From assembly GCA_900766165.1 (NCBI GenBank), contig CAAFUK010000092.1, positions 1 to 27,796 on the forward strand: DNA of 27,796 bases. The letters are read 5' to 3'. This DNA comes from an uncultured Collinsella sp. GTDB lineage: Bacteria; Actinomycetota; Coriobacteriia; Coriobacteriales; Coriobacteriaceae. Shown in pieces: positions 7,548-15,225 of the stretch (its first letter is position 1; each line of letters begins with the position of its first letter). The position numbers and the translations under genes were made by a program. The notes under the pieces were generated by a model that was not told the origin of the DNA, did no database searches, and saw nothing but the letters and a program-made list of their open reading frames with translations.

Positions 7548-8231
7548 TTACTCGGCCTCCTGGGCAAGCGCGGCGGTGACGGCGTCTTGCGGAATGTCGA
7601 GACCGTATGCGCGAATCTGCTCGACCGTCTTCTCGAAGACTTCCTCGACGGTCGCAGTGGCGTCGATGAGTTTTACGCGGTTTGGTTCCTCGGCGGCAAT
7701 GGCGCAAAATCCCTGGTAGACGCGCTCTTGGAAGGTCATGCCTTTTGCCTCCATGCGATCTGCCGCGCCACGGGCTGCCATGCGTAGCGCCGCCTGCTCG
7801 GGTGTGATGTGGTAGACGAGCGTGAGCGCCGGATGCGTACCGGCGACAGCCAGGTTGTTGGCATCGCGTACCATCTGACGGTCGAGACCATCGGCAAACG
7901 CCTGATAGCAGGTCGTGGAATCGTAGAAACGGTCGCACAGGACCACCTTGCCGGCCGCAAGGGCGGGGGCGATGACCTCGTGCACCAGCTGGGCACGCGC
8001 TGCCTCGTAGAGCAGCAGCTCGCAGGTGTCGCCCATCGCCGTGTTGGCGGGGTCGAGCAGCAGAGCACGGATCTTTTCGCTGATGGCGGTACCGCCCGGC
8101 TCGCGCAGGCTCACAACCTGGTAGCCGGCGAGTTCAAGAGCGCGGGCAAGCAGGCGCGCCTGCGTGGACTTGCCGGCGCCATCGACGCCCTCGAGCGTGA
8201 TAAAGCTATGTTGAGCGGGCTCAAAAGCCAT
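7548..8231 (-). CDS. tmk: Thymidylate kinase
   Basis: This 227-residue enzyme phosphorylates dTMP to dTDP with ATP for DNA synthesis. Its P-loop is GVDGAGKS (15-22). The conserved DRFYDSTTCYQAFADGL segment is the DR(Y/H/F) motif plus substrate site. The region around RMAARGAADRME is the LID, followed by FQERVYQGF. The ATG at 8231 is preceded by AGGAAGGGG about 8 nt upstream. It is the first gene of the tmk-holB-ricT run. A possible promoter upstream is TTGGGG (8313-8308), an 18-nt spacer and TATCAT (8289-8284) on the minus strand, but this is weak. Confidence 0.95.
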   Translation of the reverse strand: MAFEPAQHSFITLEGVDGAGKSTQARLLARALELAGYQVVSLREPGGTAISEKIRALLLDPANTAMGDTCELLLYEAARAQLVHEVIAPALAAGKVVLCDRFYDSTTCYQAFADGLDRQMVRDANNLAVAGTHPALTLVYHITPEQAALRMAARGAADRMEAKGMTFQERVYQGFCAIAAEEPNRVKLIDATATVEEVFEKTVEQIRAYGLDIPQDAVTAALAQEAE

Positions 8232-8333
8232 GGGCGCAGCCCCTTCCTACAAGGCGCGTAAATGCAGATATATCAACCAAGCCATGATACCCCAGCGTCC
8301 GGCGCGTCCCCAATGGCTAATGGTGCCTTTCCA

Positions 8334-8402
8334 AAGTTGCGGTGAAATAGGGACTGATTGAAGCTCTGGGACCGCCAAACAGTCCCTATTTCACCGCAAC
8401 TT
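8334..8402. repeat. 69-bp palindromic element with perfect 23-bp arms
   Basis: Bases 8334-8356 are the exact reverse complement of 8380-8402, with a 23-nt spacer. Each arm, read inward, starts AAGTTGCGGTGAAATAGGG. It lies between the divergent tmk and zinc-ribbon genes, next to the zinc-ribbon promoter. It has no T-tract. It may be a REP/MITE-type repeat or an operator-like structure. Confidence 0.8.
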
Positions 8403-8427
8403 ATGATGGGGAATTTTGTGCGCTGGG

Positions 8428-8433
8428 TATAAT
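8428..8433 (+). promoter_or_regulatory. Candidate -10 box of the zinc-ribbon gene
   Basis: A perfect TATAAT lies 37 bp upstream of the ATG at 8471, giving an expected leader of about 30 nt. No good -35 box is present at 16-18 nt. The palindromic element ends where the -35 region would begin. Confidence 0.45.
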
Positions 8434-8470
8434 CGTCGTATTGCATTGAAATGTGGCGAAAGGAGTGGCA

Positions 8471-9454
8471 ATGTCTCGGTATTGCGCCTCGTGCGGCAAG
8501 CTTCTTGCAGATAATGCCAAGTTCTGCACCTCGTGCGGTGCACCCGTTGAGCAAACAGCCGCGAGCGATAGCCAGCCCGCTTTTGAGCAGACCGGCTCCC
8601 TTGATACGCCGCAAGCCAAGGCGGACGACCCCCTCGCCTATCGCCCCGACCCCGCCGCAAGCCCCGCGGCCGTCGAGACCACGCAGCGCATACCCGTCGC
8701 GAGCGGCTCGCCCCAACAGCGGCCGGCTCCCGCATACGCGCCCGCTTCGCCACAGACCCCCGCTCCCAAAAAGAACGGCGCCGGGCCGCTTATCGCCGTT
8801 ATCGTTGTGCTGGTGGCGATCATCATCGCCCTGGTCGTTTTCTTTGTGATCAAGCCTTTCGACAGCGCCGCCACGCAGACGACTGCCGAGGTAGCTAAGC
8901 TGCACCATGACGTCGACGACGATGACCTAAAGCCTCTCGGCGATCCCAACAGCCTGTACGACGATGATGACGATGACGACGAGGATGGCGGCGAAGCAAC
9001 GCTCTCCGAGCAGAATCTCTACCGTCGACTGAGCGAATACTACGACTTGCTCGAAGACCTCGACAACTACGTCCGTGGCTGCGCGCAGAACTTCAACGGC
9101 AGCTATCTGGAAGAGGATCGAACCACCCGTCAAAATCTCGCCGACGTCGCCGAGCGCACGGAGGACACCATCGAGCAGTATTACGACATCGTCGAGGACC
9201 TAGACGTTCCGACGAGCTCCAAGAACTACAGCTCCTGGAAGGACATCATCGCCCTGTACGACGACCTGGATCACCGCATTGACGCAATCTGTGATGCCTG
9301 GGAGATCAGCCTGAAATACGCCAAGCCTGCGGACCACAAGAATGAGATCGTGGCACCGCTGTCGCGCGACAACGTGGCGGGCACCAATGACAATAAGTAT
9401 CGCCTAGACTTTGAGGAGCGCTATCCCGGCGCCAAACCCGTCGAAGTGAACTAG
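8471..9454 (+). CDS. Zinc-ribbon membrane protein with acidic extracellular domain, function unknown
   Basis: This 327-residue protein starts with a zinc ribbon (Cys5, Cys8, Cys19, Cys22), then has a Pro/Ala/Gln-rich linker (about 25-103). One strongly hydrophobic segment follows (about 105-128), then a negatively charged outer region with a run of aspartates near 164-170. The last 150 residues look helical and carry many Tyr/Asp/Glu (for example EYYDLLEDLDNYVRG). The layout predicts a cytoplasmic zinc ribbon tethered to an exported domain. The ATG at 8471 has AGGAG 7 nt upstream. It is transcribed alone, divergent from tmk, and ends in a shared terminator. Similar ribbon-plus-TM proteins are common in Coriobacteriia, but I know of no defined function. 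Zinc binding is inferred. Confidence 0.85.
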   Translation: MSRYCASCGKLLADNAKFCTSCGAPVEQTAASDSQPAFEQTGSLDTPQAKADDPLAYRPDPAASPAAVETTQRIPVASGSPQQRPAPAYAPASPQTPAPKKNGAGPLIAVIVVLVAIIIALVVFFVIKPFDSAATQTTAEVAKLHHDVDDDDLKPLGDPNSLYDDDDDDDEDGGEATLSEQNLYRRLSEYYDLLEDLDNYVRGCAQNFNGSYLEEDRTTRQNLADVAERTEDTIEQYYDIVEDLDVPTSSKNYSSWKDIIALYDDLDHRIDAICDAWEISLKYAKPADHKNEIVAPLSRDNVAGTNDNKYRLDFEERYPGAKPVEVN

Positions 9455-9511
9455 TCGCATGCGACGGTCTTAAACGACTAGTCATTCAAGAACGTCCCCA
9501 ATGACTACGCA

Positions 9512-9549
9512 AAAAACGAGCGAGGATCATGGGACCCTCGCTCGTTTTT
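9512..9549. terminator. Bidirectional intrinsic terminator
   Basis: AAAAACGAGCGAGG (9512-9525) pairs perfectly with CCTCGCTCGTTTTT (9536-9549) around a 10-nt loop. There are T-runs on both strands, so it can end both the zinc-ribbon gene (plus) and the topoisomerase gene (minus), which converge here. Confidence 0.92.
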
Positions 9550-9576
9550 GTTTTGGGCTATGTTTCGGCTGCGCCG

Positions 9577-12171
9577 CTACTTGTCGGCGGCCGCCTTCTT
9601 GGTGGTCGTCTTTTTCGCGGCAGTCTTCTTGGCAGTCGACTTCTTGGCGGTCGAAGTCTTCTTTGCTGCTGTGGTCTTCTTCGCCGTGATCGCCTTGGTC
9701 GCAGTCTTGCGGCCGCGGGCGGGCTTCTTCTCCTTGGTCGGGCAGTCCATATTGACGCAGATACGCCACGGACCGCGCGCCGTGTTGACCACCACGATGG
9801 GAGCGCCGCACTCGGGACAGGTCTCGCCCGTCGCCTCGAGCTTGCCACGCGCCGGCAGCGGATAGCTCACGCCGCAATCGTCATAGTTGGTGCAGCGGAT
9901 AAAGCGCTTGCCGCTCTTCTCGCTCTTGTGTGCGATCAGGTCGCCATGGCGTCCGGCCTCGGCACACACCTTGCACTCGCCCACCTTAAGGTCGGGCTCG
10001 TAGTTGGTGGGGCACGTGGGGTTCACGCAAATCTCGAAGGCCTTCTGGCGGAACGGCTGGCATTTAATGCGCGGCGCGCCGCACTCGGGGCACACGGCTG
10101 CCTCGCCCTCGAGCGGGCTCACCTTGACGCCGCTCGGCACCGGATAGGTCACATCGCAGTCGGGCCAGCCCATGCAGCCGATAAAGCTGCCACGGGTCTT
10201 GGCGCTCGTCTTCATAACCAGGTCTTTGCCGCACTTGGGGCAAGCGCCCACGCGCGCATCGGCCGTGACGGCGTCGCTGATGGCGTCGCCCAGCTCCTGC
10301 GTGTGCTTGAGCAGCTCATCGAGCACGCCAGCCAGCAGCGCGCGCGAGTGCGTCACGACATGCTCTTCGGTATCCTCGCCGCGCTCCACACGGGTCATAT
10401 CGCCATCGAGCTCGCTGGTCATATCGGGGCTCGTGATGCGCGGGGCAAACTGCGTCAGCGCGTCGATGATGGCAATGCCCAGCTGGCTCGGCTCCACGGG
10501 ATCGTTTTTGAGATAGCGCACGGCATATAGGCGCTCGATGATGCTCGCGCGCGTGGACTTGGTGCCCAGGCCGCGCTTTTCCATCTCCTGCACAAGCTTG
10601 CCCTGGCTGTAGCGCGCGGGCGGCTCGGTCTGCTTGGCCTCGAGTTTAATGTCGAACACGTCGACCGTATCGCCCTGCTCCAGCGGCGGCATCTGCTCGT
10701 CGCGCTTAAGTCCATACGGATACGCCTCGCGGAAGCCCGGAGTCACGAGCACATCGCCCGAAGCCACGAACGGCTCACCGTTCACGTCGAGCTCGAGCTT
10801 GGTGTTCTCGATGGTCGCGGGACCCATAAGCGTCGCCAGGAAGCGACGGGCGATGAGGTCGTAGAGCTTGCGCTGGCCGCCGTCGAGCGTGGACGGATCG
10901 CCCTCGCCCGTGGGGTAGATAGGCGGGTGGTCGGTGGTCTCGACTTTACCGCGCGTGGGCTTCATGGGACCAGCGAGTACCTTTTTGCACACGGGCGCCA
11001 GCGCCGGGTTGATCTTTGCCAGGTCACTCACCACGGCGCCCAAATCGAGCGTCGCGGGATACACGGTGTTGTCGACACGCGGATAGCTGATGAGGCCCGC
11101 CATGTAGAGGGACTCGGCGATACGCATGGTACGCGCAGGCGAGATGCCCTCGGCTGCGGCGGCAGCCTGCAGCGAGGTGGTCGCAAACGGCGTGGGCGGC
11201 TGCTGCTTGCGCGAGCGCTTGGTCACCGCGGCGACGGTTGCCGTCGCGGCGCCGTCAACATGGCCGTACGCCGTCTCAGCAGCATCCTTGTCGGTAAAGC
11301 GTGCCGTCTTGTGCGCAATCTTAAATCGGTCGTCCTCGGCAGTACCCTGTGCGGCGCCCATGCCGCGGATCTGCCAATAGTCCTCGGGCACAAACGCCAT
11401 GCGCTCGCGCTCGCGCTCGACCACCAGGGCAAGCGTCGGCGTCTGCACGCGGCCGGCGGAACGCACGTTGCCAAAGCCGCCAAACTTGGCGAGCGTCAGG
11501 TAGCGCGTGAGCACCGCACCCCAAATGAGGTCGATGTGCTGACGGCTCTCGCCGGCGTCGGCCAGGTTCTGGTCGAGCGAGACAAGGTTATCGAAGGCCT
11601 GCGTGATCTCGGCCTTGGTAAACGAAGAATACTGGGCGCGGGCAACCGGCAAGTCCGGCGCAACCTCGCGCACCTTGTTGAGGGCGTCCGAACCGATCAG
11701 CTCGCCCTCGCGATCGAAGTCCGTAGCGATGATGACGCTGTCGGACTTTTTGGCGAGGTTCTTGAGCGAGCGGATAAGCTCCTTCTCGGCCGGCAGCTTA
11801 ATGACGGGTGCCCAGGTGAGATACGGCAGACTCTCGAGCTTCCAGCCCTTGATGGAGATACCGTCGGCAAGAAACGGCTTGCGCTTGGTGTCATAGGGCG
11901 GGCGCGCCAGGCCATCGGGCATGTCGGCCGGCAGCATCTCGCCGTCCTCGGTGACCGAATACCAGCCCAGCTTTTTATCGAACAGCACGCTGTCGCAAAA
12001 ATCGGGCGCAAGGATGTGACCGGCAAGACCGATCGTCACGCACTCCTCGCCCTTCCACTCAAAACGGTAGATGGCGGTGTTGTACACCTTGTCCTTTTTG
12101 GGTTTACCCGTGGACAGACGCTCGGCAATCTGCCGCGCGGCGTCGTTTTTCTCGGCGATGATGAGCTTCAA
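9577..12171 (-). CDS. Type IA DNA topoisomerase with zinc ribbons and histone-H1-like tail
   Basis: This 864-residue enzyme relaxes or decatenates DNA by single-strand passage. The Toprim domain has IIAEKNDAA (Glu7) and TDFDREGELIG (Asp151, Asp153, Glu155 region). SAGRVQTPTLALVVERERE precedes the active-site tyrosine in GLISYPRVDNT (Tyr363). Four cysteine-rich segments follow (about 640-815), among them CPKCGKDLVMK, CPECGAPRIK and CPECGAPIVVV. The last 50 residues are a Lys/Ala/Thr-rich tail (AAKKTSTAKKSTAKKTAAKK) resembling histone H1. The N-terminal motif order resembles archaeal topoisomerase I/III (topA/topB). The start is TTG at 12171 with AGGAG 6 nt upstream, because MKLIIAEKN is the natural N-terminus. 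It follows hypB by 54 bp. Confidence 0.93.
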   Translation of the reverse strand: MKLIIAEKNDAARQIAERLSTGKPKKDKVYNTAIYRFEWKGEECVTIGLAGHILAPDFCDSVLFDKKLGWYSVTEDGEMLPADMPDGLARPPYDTKRKPFLADGISIKGWKLESLPYLTWAPVIKLPAEKELIRSLKNLAKKSDSVIIATDFDREGELIGSDALNKVREVAPDLPVARAQYSSFTKAEITQAFDNLVSLDQNLADAGESRQHIDLIWGAVLTRYLTLAKFGGFGNVRSAGRVQTPTLALVVERERERMAFVPEDYWQIRGMGAAQGTAEDDRFKIAHKTARFTDKDAAETAYGHVDGAATATVAAVTKRSRKQQPPTPFATTSLQAAAAAEGISPARTMRIAESLYMAGLISYPRVDNTVYPATLDLGAVVSDLAKINPALAPVCKKVLAGPMKPTRGKVETTDHPPIYPTGEGDPSTLDGGQRKLYDLIARRFLATLMGPATIENTKLELDVNGEPFVASGDVLVTPGFREAYPYGLKRDEQMPPLEQGDTVDVFDIKLEAKQTEPPARYSQGKLVQEMEKRGLGTKSTRASIIERLYAVRYLKNDPVEPSQLGIAIIDALTQFAPRITSPDMTSELDGDMTRVERGEDTEEHVVTHSRALLAGVLDELLKHTQELGDAISDAVTADARVGACPKCGKDLVMKTSAKTRGSFIGCMGWPDCDVTYPVPSGVKVSPLEGEAAVCPECGAPRIKCQPFRQKAFEICVNPTCPTNYEPDLKVGECKVCAEAGRHGDLIAHKSEKSGKRFIRCTNYDDCGVSYPLPARGKLEATGETCPECGAPIVVVNTARGPWRICVNMDCPTKEKKPARGRKTATKAITAKKTTAAKKTSTAKKSTAKKTAAKKTTTKKAAADK

Positions 12172-12225
12172 AAGAGGCTCCTATCTCGTGTCTCTGCGGC
12201 TACGCCCGCCCGTATGGCGGCCGAT

Positions 12226-12909
12226 TTACGCCCTTGCTTGCTCGATCTGCCCGATGAGCCAATCGCACCAGGCATCCATGCCCTCGCCCTTGCGCGCGCT
12301 CACGGCAAACCGCGGCGCCTGCGGATTGAGGTCATCGAGTGTCTTAGTATACCTATCCATGTCAAAATCGAAAGCCGGGGCCACGTCTACCTTGTTGAGC
12401 AGCTGTGCGCCGGCGTGCTGGAAGATGCCCGGGTACTTGATAGGCTTGTCGTCGCCCTCGGGCACCGAGAGAATCATAATGGACAGGTTTTCACCCAGGT
12501 CAAAGTCGACCGGGCAGACCAAGTTGCCCACGTTTTCGATAAAGATGACGTCGATGTTTTCCAGACCCACCGCCTGGTCGAAGGCGTCAACGGCCTCCAT
12601 GATCATGTTGCCCTCGAGGTGGCACAGGCCGCCCGTGTTGATCTGGATGGCGGGCATGCCGGCTTCCTTCATGGTGATGGCGTCGACGTCCGAGGCGATA
12701 TCGCCCTCGATGACGGCGCAACGCAGGCCGGCCTTGTCGCGCAGGCGCTCGTTGGTGCCCAAAATCGTGGTGGTCTTGCCCGAGCCGGGGCTCGACAGCA
12801 CGTTAATCACGTAGGTGTTTGTCTCATGAAATCGCTGACGCAGCTGATCTGCCAGGCGTTCGTTGCGCGACAGAATCGGCGACGCGATATCAATCGTTTT
12901 CTCGGCCAT
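12226..12909 (-). CDS. hypB: Hydrogenase nickel incorporation GTPase HypB
   Basis: This 227-residue GTPase powers nickel insertion into [NiFe]-hydrogenase, or into urease in some bacteria. The P-loop is SSPGSGKTTT (39-48). Metal-site residues lie in NTGGLCHLEGNM (Cys96, His97) and ENVGNLVCPVDFDLGE, with a guanine-specificity region in LLNKVDVAP. The N-terminal CXXCGC motif and His-rich stretch of some HypB proteins are absent. The ATG at 12909 is preferred (AAGGAG 8 nt upstream) over an in-frame GTG at 12918. It lies 55 bp after hypA. Hydrogenase structural genes and hypCDEF are not in the window, so the target enzyme is unknown. Confidence 0.94.
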   Translation of the reverse strand: MAEKTIDIASPILSRNERLADQLRQRFHETNTYVINVLSSPGSGKTTTILGTNERLRDKAGLRCAVIEGDIASDVDAITMKEAGMPAIQINTGGLCHLEGNMIMEAVDAFDQAVGLENIDVIFIENVGNLVCPVDFDLGENLSIMILSVPEGDDKPIKYPGIFQHAGAQLLNKVDVAPAFDFDMDRYTKTLDDLNPQAPRFAVSARKGEGMDAWCDWLIGQIEQARA

Positions 12910-12964
12910 ATTCGGCACTCCTTACTTCTGCCCCTTTATACCCCGTCCCCAGATGGCTGATGGG

Positions 12965-13321
12965 CTAATCATCGGGGGTTTCGATTTCGATACTTGCGAT
13001 GTCGAGCTCGCGGCCGTGCAGCAGGCGCACGTTGGCGCCGCCACATTGGGGACAGCGACAGTGAAAACGATCGTGGTCGAAAACCTCGCCGCAGTCCAAG
13101 CATTCACTTTGTGGGTGAATCTCCTCAACCGCGAGCTCGCAGTCGCGCGTAAGCGGGTCCTCGTCGCGAAACGTCTCCCACGCAAAGTCGAGCGCCTCGC
13201 GCACGACCTCGGTCATATCCCCGATACGCAGCGTTACCAAAACGGCGCGCGAGGCCCCCGCCCCACGCGCCGCGCGAATCACTGTATCGAGTATGCCGTT
13301 GACAATGCCAACCTCGTGCAT
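12965..13321 (-). CDS. hypA: Hydrogenase/urease nickel metallochaperone HypA
   Basis: This 118-residue nickel chaperone has the expected length. It begins MHEVGIVNGIL with the nickel-binding His2 and carries the zinc site CLDC...CPQC (Cys74/77 and Cys90/93). It delivers nickel together with HypB. The ATG at 13321 is only 6 bp past the tatC stop codon, and its ribosome binding site (GAGGAG) lies within the end of tatC, so the two genes are translationally linked. Confidence 0.95.
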   Translation of the reverse strand: MHEVGIVNGILDTVIRAARGAGASRAVLVTLRIGDMTEVVREALDFAWETFRDEDPLTRDCELAVEEIHPQSECLDCGEVFDHDRFHCRCPQCGGANVRLLHGRELDIASIEIETPDD

Positions 13322-13327
13322 ACCGAT

Positions 13328-14119
13328 TTACTCCTCGTCGTCCTCGTCGTCCGAGAACAGGTCCAGACGGCTCACGAACAGGCCCTCCTTGCCCTCGCGC
13401 GCGGTAATGACCACGCGGGCGATGGCGAGCGAGATCTCGTAGAGCGAAAGCAGGGCGCCGTACATAAGGCCCAGCGTGACGGGCGAGCCGTCGGGCGTGA
13501 TCACAGCCGAGCCCACGAGCAGGCCCACGTACACGTAGCGCCAGGCGCTGCGGAAAGCCGCGTAGGACACGATGTGGAAAACGGACAGGTAGAAGATGAT
13601 GAGCGGCAGCTCAAACGCCACACCAAAGCCGATCATAAAGAGCAGCTCCATGTTGACGTAGTTCTCCAGGTCGGGCAGCGCCGTGGCGACGGCCGAGGTC
13701 TCGCCGATGAGCCACTCAAAGCCCGCCGGGATGATGATGAAATAGCAGAAGATGGCGCCCAGGAAGAACAGCACCGTCGAGGCGAGCACCGTGGGCACGA
13801 CCCATTTGCGCTCGTTGGGACGCAGTGCCGGCAGGAAAAATGCCAGAATCTGCCAGATGATCATGGGCGTGCACATAACCACGGCCATCTTGATGGCCAG
13901 CGAGAACCGCAAGCCAAAGCCGCCGAGCGTGGTGGTGATGTAGAACTTACCGTCCGGCACAAAGGAGCGGATAGGGTCTTCCAAGATGTCGAGCACCACG
14001 GGCGTAGCGAAATACAGCACGATGGCGGCGGCAAACACCGACACGACCACGATGGTCAAGCGGCGACGAAGCTCTCCCAGGTGATCGAAGAGCGGCATGC
14101 GCGCAGGTCCGATAGGCAT
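13328..14119 (-). CDS. tatC: Twin-arginine translocase subunit TatC
   Basis: This 263-residue membrane protein binds twin-arginine signal peptides and forms the core of the Tat exporter. It contains MPLFDHLGELRRRL (the conserved HLxELRxRL start), six predicted hydrophobic segments, and GVAFELPLIIFYLS. The C-terminus is acidic (FSDDEDDEE), facing the cytoplasm. ATG at 14119 overlaps the stop of the upstream tatA/B gene as TAATG. GGGAGG lies 9 nt upstream, inside that gene. The M at residue 8 could also serve as start. Confidence 0.95.
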   Translation of the reverse strand: MPIGPARMPLFDHLGELRRRLTIVVVSVFAAAIVLYFATPVVLDILEDPIRSFVPDGKFYITTTLGGFGLRFSLAIKMAVVMCTPMIIWQILAFFLPALRPNERKWVVPTVLASTVLFFLGAIFCYFIIIPAGFEWLIGETSAVATALPDLENYVNMELLFMIGFGVAFELPLIIFYLSVFHIVSYAAFRSAWRYVYVGLLVGSAVITPDGSPVTLGLMYGALLSLYEISLAIARVVITAREGKEGLFVSRLDLFSDDEDDEE

Positions 14120-14706
14120 TACTCATCGCCTCCCTTCGGGGCATCGGCGGCAGCGGCGTCGTCCTCGGCCTCGAGCTCGCGAGCGAGCTGGTCGACGACG
14201 GCCTTGCGCTTGCGGGGACGACGGGCGTAGAGGTCAGCCGTCGTGGGCTCTGCCGGCTCGGGCTCGGGCTCCGGCTCTGTAGCAGATTCAGGCTCGACGG
14301 CGGCAGCGGTGGCAGCGGCAGGCTCGGCGCTCTCGGCCTCGGACTCCTCAGCAGCACCCTCGCCCTCGGCGGCAGCCTCGCTCGCGGCCTTCTCGGCGGC
14401 AAGGCGGGCACGGCGCTCGGCAAAGGTCTCCTTCTTTGCGGGCGCAGCCGTCTCGACGGCATCCTCGTCTGCATCGGAATCGTCATCGACGGCAGCCTTC
14501 TTGGGCTTGACCGGGGCCGACGCGGCCTCGCTCACCGGATCGATTATCTCGGACTGAACAACGGCCGTCATCTTTTCCTGCGTCTCGCGGAACTGACGGA
14601 TGGCACGGCCGATCGTGCGGCCCATCTGTGGGAGCTTATCCGGGCCAAACAGCAAAAAGCCGAAGACCACGATGATCGCGAGCTCACCCTCTCCAATACC
14701 AAACAC
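14119..14706 (-). CDS. Tat translocase TatA/TatB-family protein with long acidic C-terminal tail
   Basis: This 195-residue protein starts at the GTG at 14706 (GGAGG 5 nt upstream), giving MFGIGEGELAIIVVFGFLLF, the classic short N-terminal membrane helix. The glycine hinge and amphipathic helix follow (FGPDKLPQMGRTIGRAIRQF). The tail from residue 50 is rich in Ala, Glu and Pro (low complexity) and ends in a basic/acidic helix (PRKRKAVVDQLARELEAEDD). Only one TatA/B gene is present next to tatC, so it may serve as a combined TatA/TatB; TatA and TatB cannot be separated by sequence here. The tail is much longer than in E. coli TatA (89 residues). Confidence 0.9.
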   Translation of the reverse strand: MFGIGEGELAIIVVFGFLLFGPDKLPQMGRTIGRAIRQFRETQEKMTAVVQSEIIDPVSEAASAPVKPKKAAVDDDSDADEDAVETAAPAKKETFAERRARLAAEKAASEAAAEGEGAAEESEAESAEPAAATAAAVEPESATEPEPEPEPAEPTTADLYARRPRKRKAVVDQLARELEAEDDAAAADAPKGGDE

Positions 14707-14781
14707 ACATACCTCCAAGGCTCGATGTGAGTCGAGCCCGCACCGCGCCATTCGGCCGGAACTCGTCTATTCATTCGGTCA

Positions 14782-14787
14782 AGTATA
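14782..14787 (-). promoter_or_regulatory. Candidate -10 box upstream of tatA/B
   Basis: TATACT on the minus strand lies 75 bp upstream of the GTG start. No convincing -35 box was found. Confidence 0.3.
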
Positions 14788-14815
14788 GCGCCCGGACGCC
14801 AAAACGTCCGAGCGC
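14788..14815. repeat. Hairpin between the STAS gene and tatA/B
   Basis: GCGC-C-CGGACG pairs with CGTCCG-A-GCGC around CCAAAA. It has no T-tract on either strand, so it is not a confident terminator. It lies 44 bp past the STAS stop codon. Confidence 0.5.
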
Positions 14816-14859
14816 ATCACAAACATATGCCAAACGGCACGCCCTTTTGGGGACAAAGA

Positions 14860-15174
14860 TTATGCAGCGGTGATCGAAATCTCCTGGTCGACACCCAACA
14901 GCTGGACCACGCGCATCACCGGGGGCTGCACATTGGTGCAGCTAAAGCGCTTGCCGTGGTCGACCGCGTGGTGCGCGGCGCCCACGAGCACGCCAATGCC
15001 CGTCGAATCGATGTAGCTCACCTGGGCAAAATCGAGCTCAACGGCCTCGGTGGGCTGCTCGAGCGCCAGGTCGATGGCATTGCGCAGGCTATCGGCGTTA
15101 GAGATATCGATCTCGCCGGTTACCTTAATGGTGTAGAGCTCTGGCGTGGGGTTGGTGGAAATACCCAAATCCAT
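14860..15174 (-). CDS. STAS-domain anti-sigma factor antagonist-like protein
   Basis: This 104-residue stand-alone STAS domain resembles SpoIIAA/RsbV anti-anti-sigma factors, which bind a kinase/anti-sigma factor and are inactivated by serine phosphorylation. The motif SYIDSTGIGVLVGA places the likely phosphorylated serine at residue 57. The ATG at 15174 has AAAGGAG 7 nt upstream. No anti-sigma kinase or sigma gene is adjacent. The aminotransferase gene lies 51 bp upstream in the same direction, so the two may be co-transcribed, though their functions are unrelated. Confidence 0.9.
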   Translation of the reverse strand: MDLGISTNPTPELYTIKVTGEIDISNADSLRNAIDLALEQPTEAVELDFAQVSYIDSTGIGVLVGAAHHAVDHGKRFSCTNVQPPVMRVVQLLGVDQEISITAA

Positions 15175-15225
15175 GTATACGCTCCTTTACGTATCGAAAG
15201 TGCGGATAGTACGGGAAGCCGCGCG

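Noticed and set aside
7547..7567. TTG start for holB 21 nt upstream
   Set aside because: It lacks a ribosome binding site and overlaps tmk, while the ATG at 7546 has AGGAGG at good spacing.
8305..8316. GTCCCC(A/G)ATGG-like motif seen at about 8307, 9493 and 12947
   Set aside because: It is short and could recur by chance or be a relic of a REP repeat; three loose matches do not support a feature.
10927..12960. Long plus-strand open frame opposite the topoisomerase and hypB genes
   Set aside because: It is antisense to clearly recognised genes in both; its protein has no domain and is rich in His, Arg and Gly, as expected of shadow frames.
14788..14815. Hairpin considered as an intrinsic terminator
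   Set aside because: Neither strand has a T-tract after it; it is listed only as a repeat.
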